A DNA stretch of 23,501 nt. Origin: DATELY01 sp035276085. GTDB taxonomy: Bacteria; Pseudomonadota; Gammaproteobacteria; Steroidobacterales; Steroidobacteraceae. Position numbers and translations under genes: made by a program. The stretch lies in NCBI GenBank assembly GCA_035276085.1, contig DATELY010000248.1:1-23501 (forward strand), given 5' to 3'. Every line of letters begins with the position of its first letter. Within the stretch, counting starts at the first letter, position 1. Under the pieces are notes generated by a model. The model was not told the DNA's origin. It did no database searches and saw nothing but the letters and a program-made list of their open reading frames with translations. This document shows positions 22,919 to 23,501 of the stretch, piece after piece.

Positions 22919-23501
22919 ATGCTGCGTTACCTACCGTTGAAACTGGCCGCCGCGTGCGTGCTGCTGTCCGCTTGCGTGACGATCAACGTCTACTTCCCGG
23001 CGGCTGCTGCCGAGAAGGCCGCGGATCGCATCATCCAGGATGTGTGGGGTGAGTCGGCGCAGCCAGCCCAGCCCAAGGCCGATGACAAGCGCGGTTCGAT
23101 CGTTGCGCCGGTGCAGGGTGTGCTGTTGGCCGCGGCCGAGGGCGCCTTGAACTTGCTGATCGCGCCGGCCCATGCGCAAGCCGATCTGAACATTTCGACG
23201 CCGGCCGTGCGACAGCTGACGCAATCGATGGAGGCGCGTCATGCGCAATTGAAGAAGTACTACGACTCGGGCGCGGTCGGGCTCACGGCCGATGGCCTCG
23301 TCGAGCTACGCGATCTGAATTCCGTGCCGCTGCCGGAGCGCAACGCTGCGCGCAAACTCGTGAGCGACGAGAATACCGATCGCGCCAACCTGTATCGCGA
23401 GATCGCCGCGGCGAATGGACATCCGGAATGGGAGAGCGATATCCGCTCGACCTTTGCGCAGCGCTGGATCGATCGCGCCTCGCCGGGTTGGTACTACAAG
23501 G
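22919..23501 (+). CDS. Lipoprotein fusing a YnbE-like segment to a YdbL/DUF1318 domain (3' end cut)
   Basis: A strong ribosome binding site AGAGGAG (22906-22912) lies six bases before the ATG. The frame stays open to the window edge (194 residues seen). Residues 1-18 are a lipoprotein signal with lipobox LSAC (C19). Residues 20-43 (TINVYFPAAA then EKAADRIIQDVWG) resemble the mature part of the small lipoprotein YnbE, with a beta strand followed by an acidic/basic helix. After a polar linker, residues 61-87 (hydrophobic, ending APAHAQA) look like a Sec signal peptide and cleavage site inside the protein. Residues 88-194 look like YdbL/DUF1318, with NAARKLVSDEN, Y149REIAAANG and a C-terminal SPGWYYK. 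In E. coli ydbH-ynbE-ydbL are three genes in this order; here the last two appear joined. It follows the ydbH-like gene by 124 bases. No separate ynbE is seen in that gap. Confidence 0.85.
   Translation, partial: MLRYLPLKLAAACVLLSACVTINVYFPAAAAEKAADRIIQDVWGESAQPAQPKADDKRGSIVAPVQGVLLAAAEGALNLLIAPAHAQADLNISTPAVRQLTQSMEARHAQLKKYYDSGAVGLTADGLVELRDLNSVPLPERNAARKLVSDENTDRANLYREIAAANGHPEWESDIRSTFAQRWIDRASPGWYYK

Overview
The window is about 23.5 kb of GC-rich, gene-dense chromosome from a gammaproteobacterium. The ABC-F protein is closest in motif detail to E. coli YheS. A YheT hydrolase, a two-subunit M16 peptidase pair and a YdbH/YdbL-type locus are also present. Together these suggest the Nevskiales/Steroidobacter/Xanthomonadales side of the class. 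That placement is inference, because no rRNA or other phylogenetic marker is present. I see no tRNA, rRNA, CRISPR array, transposase, integrase or phage gene; this looks like core chromosome with scattered intergenic repeats.

Layout. Positions 1-4715 (minus strand) hold the end-cut start of a small unknown protein, the ABC-F ATPase YheS, and a membrane-bound HAMP-PAS-GGDEF-EAL protein. A divergent M15 (VanY-like) peptidase follows at 4929-5621 (plus). It converges on an SDR oxidoreductase and an HD-domain hydrolase with phosphodiesterase-like histidines (5664-7555, minus). A 343-bp gap carries a perfect CRP/Clp-type palindrome. Next come two translationally coupled exported M16 peptidases, one catalytic and one lacking the zinc motif (7899-10624, minus). 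Upstream of them lie a repeat element, a Rho-independent terminator and a small orphan gene (10841-11107, minus). A palindrome-rich intergenic region separates the orphan gene from a bactofilin gene (11440-11835, plus).

The bactofilin gene converges on a lipoprotein PQQ-type sugar dehydrogenase (11839-13053, minus). A coupled pair follows on the plus strand: a GDPD-fold protein that has lost its catalytic histidines, then a short GlpD-like FAD dehydrogenase that starts with TTG. A four-gene minus-strand operon (19576 down to 15187) encodes an unusual receiver-domain protein with a transmembrane segment, a saccharopine-dehydrogenase-like reductase, YheT and a patatin-like lipase. The last three overlap by four bases at each junction. 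A lipoprotein-type predicted methyltransferase (minus) is divergent from a YdbH/AsmA-like envelope protein (plus). The window ends in a lipoprotein that appears to fuse a YnbE-like piece to YdbL/DUF1318.

The themes are envelope and lipid work (YdbH-YdbL, patatin, YheT, GDPD/GlpD, M15, M16, bactofilin) and nucleotide signalling (c-di-GMP protein, HD phosphodiesterase-like protein, CRP-like sites). The observations most worth following are the apparent YnbE-YdbL fusion with a relic internal signal peptide, the receiver-TM-periplasm protein, the GDPD pseudoenzyme, and a composite hairpin-plus-octamer repeat family. Two clear copies of that family lie in inverted orientation, and a weaker relative supplies the C-terminal codons of the SDR gene.
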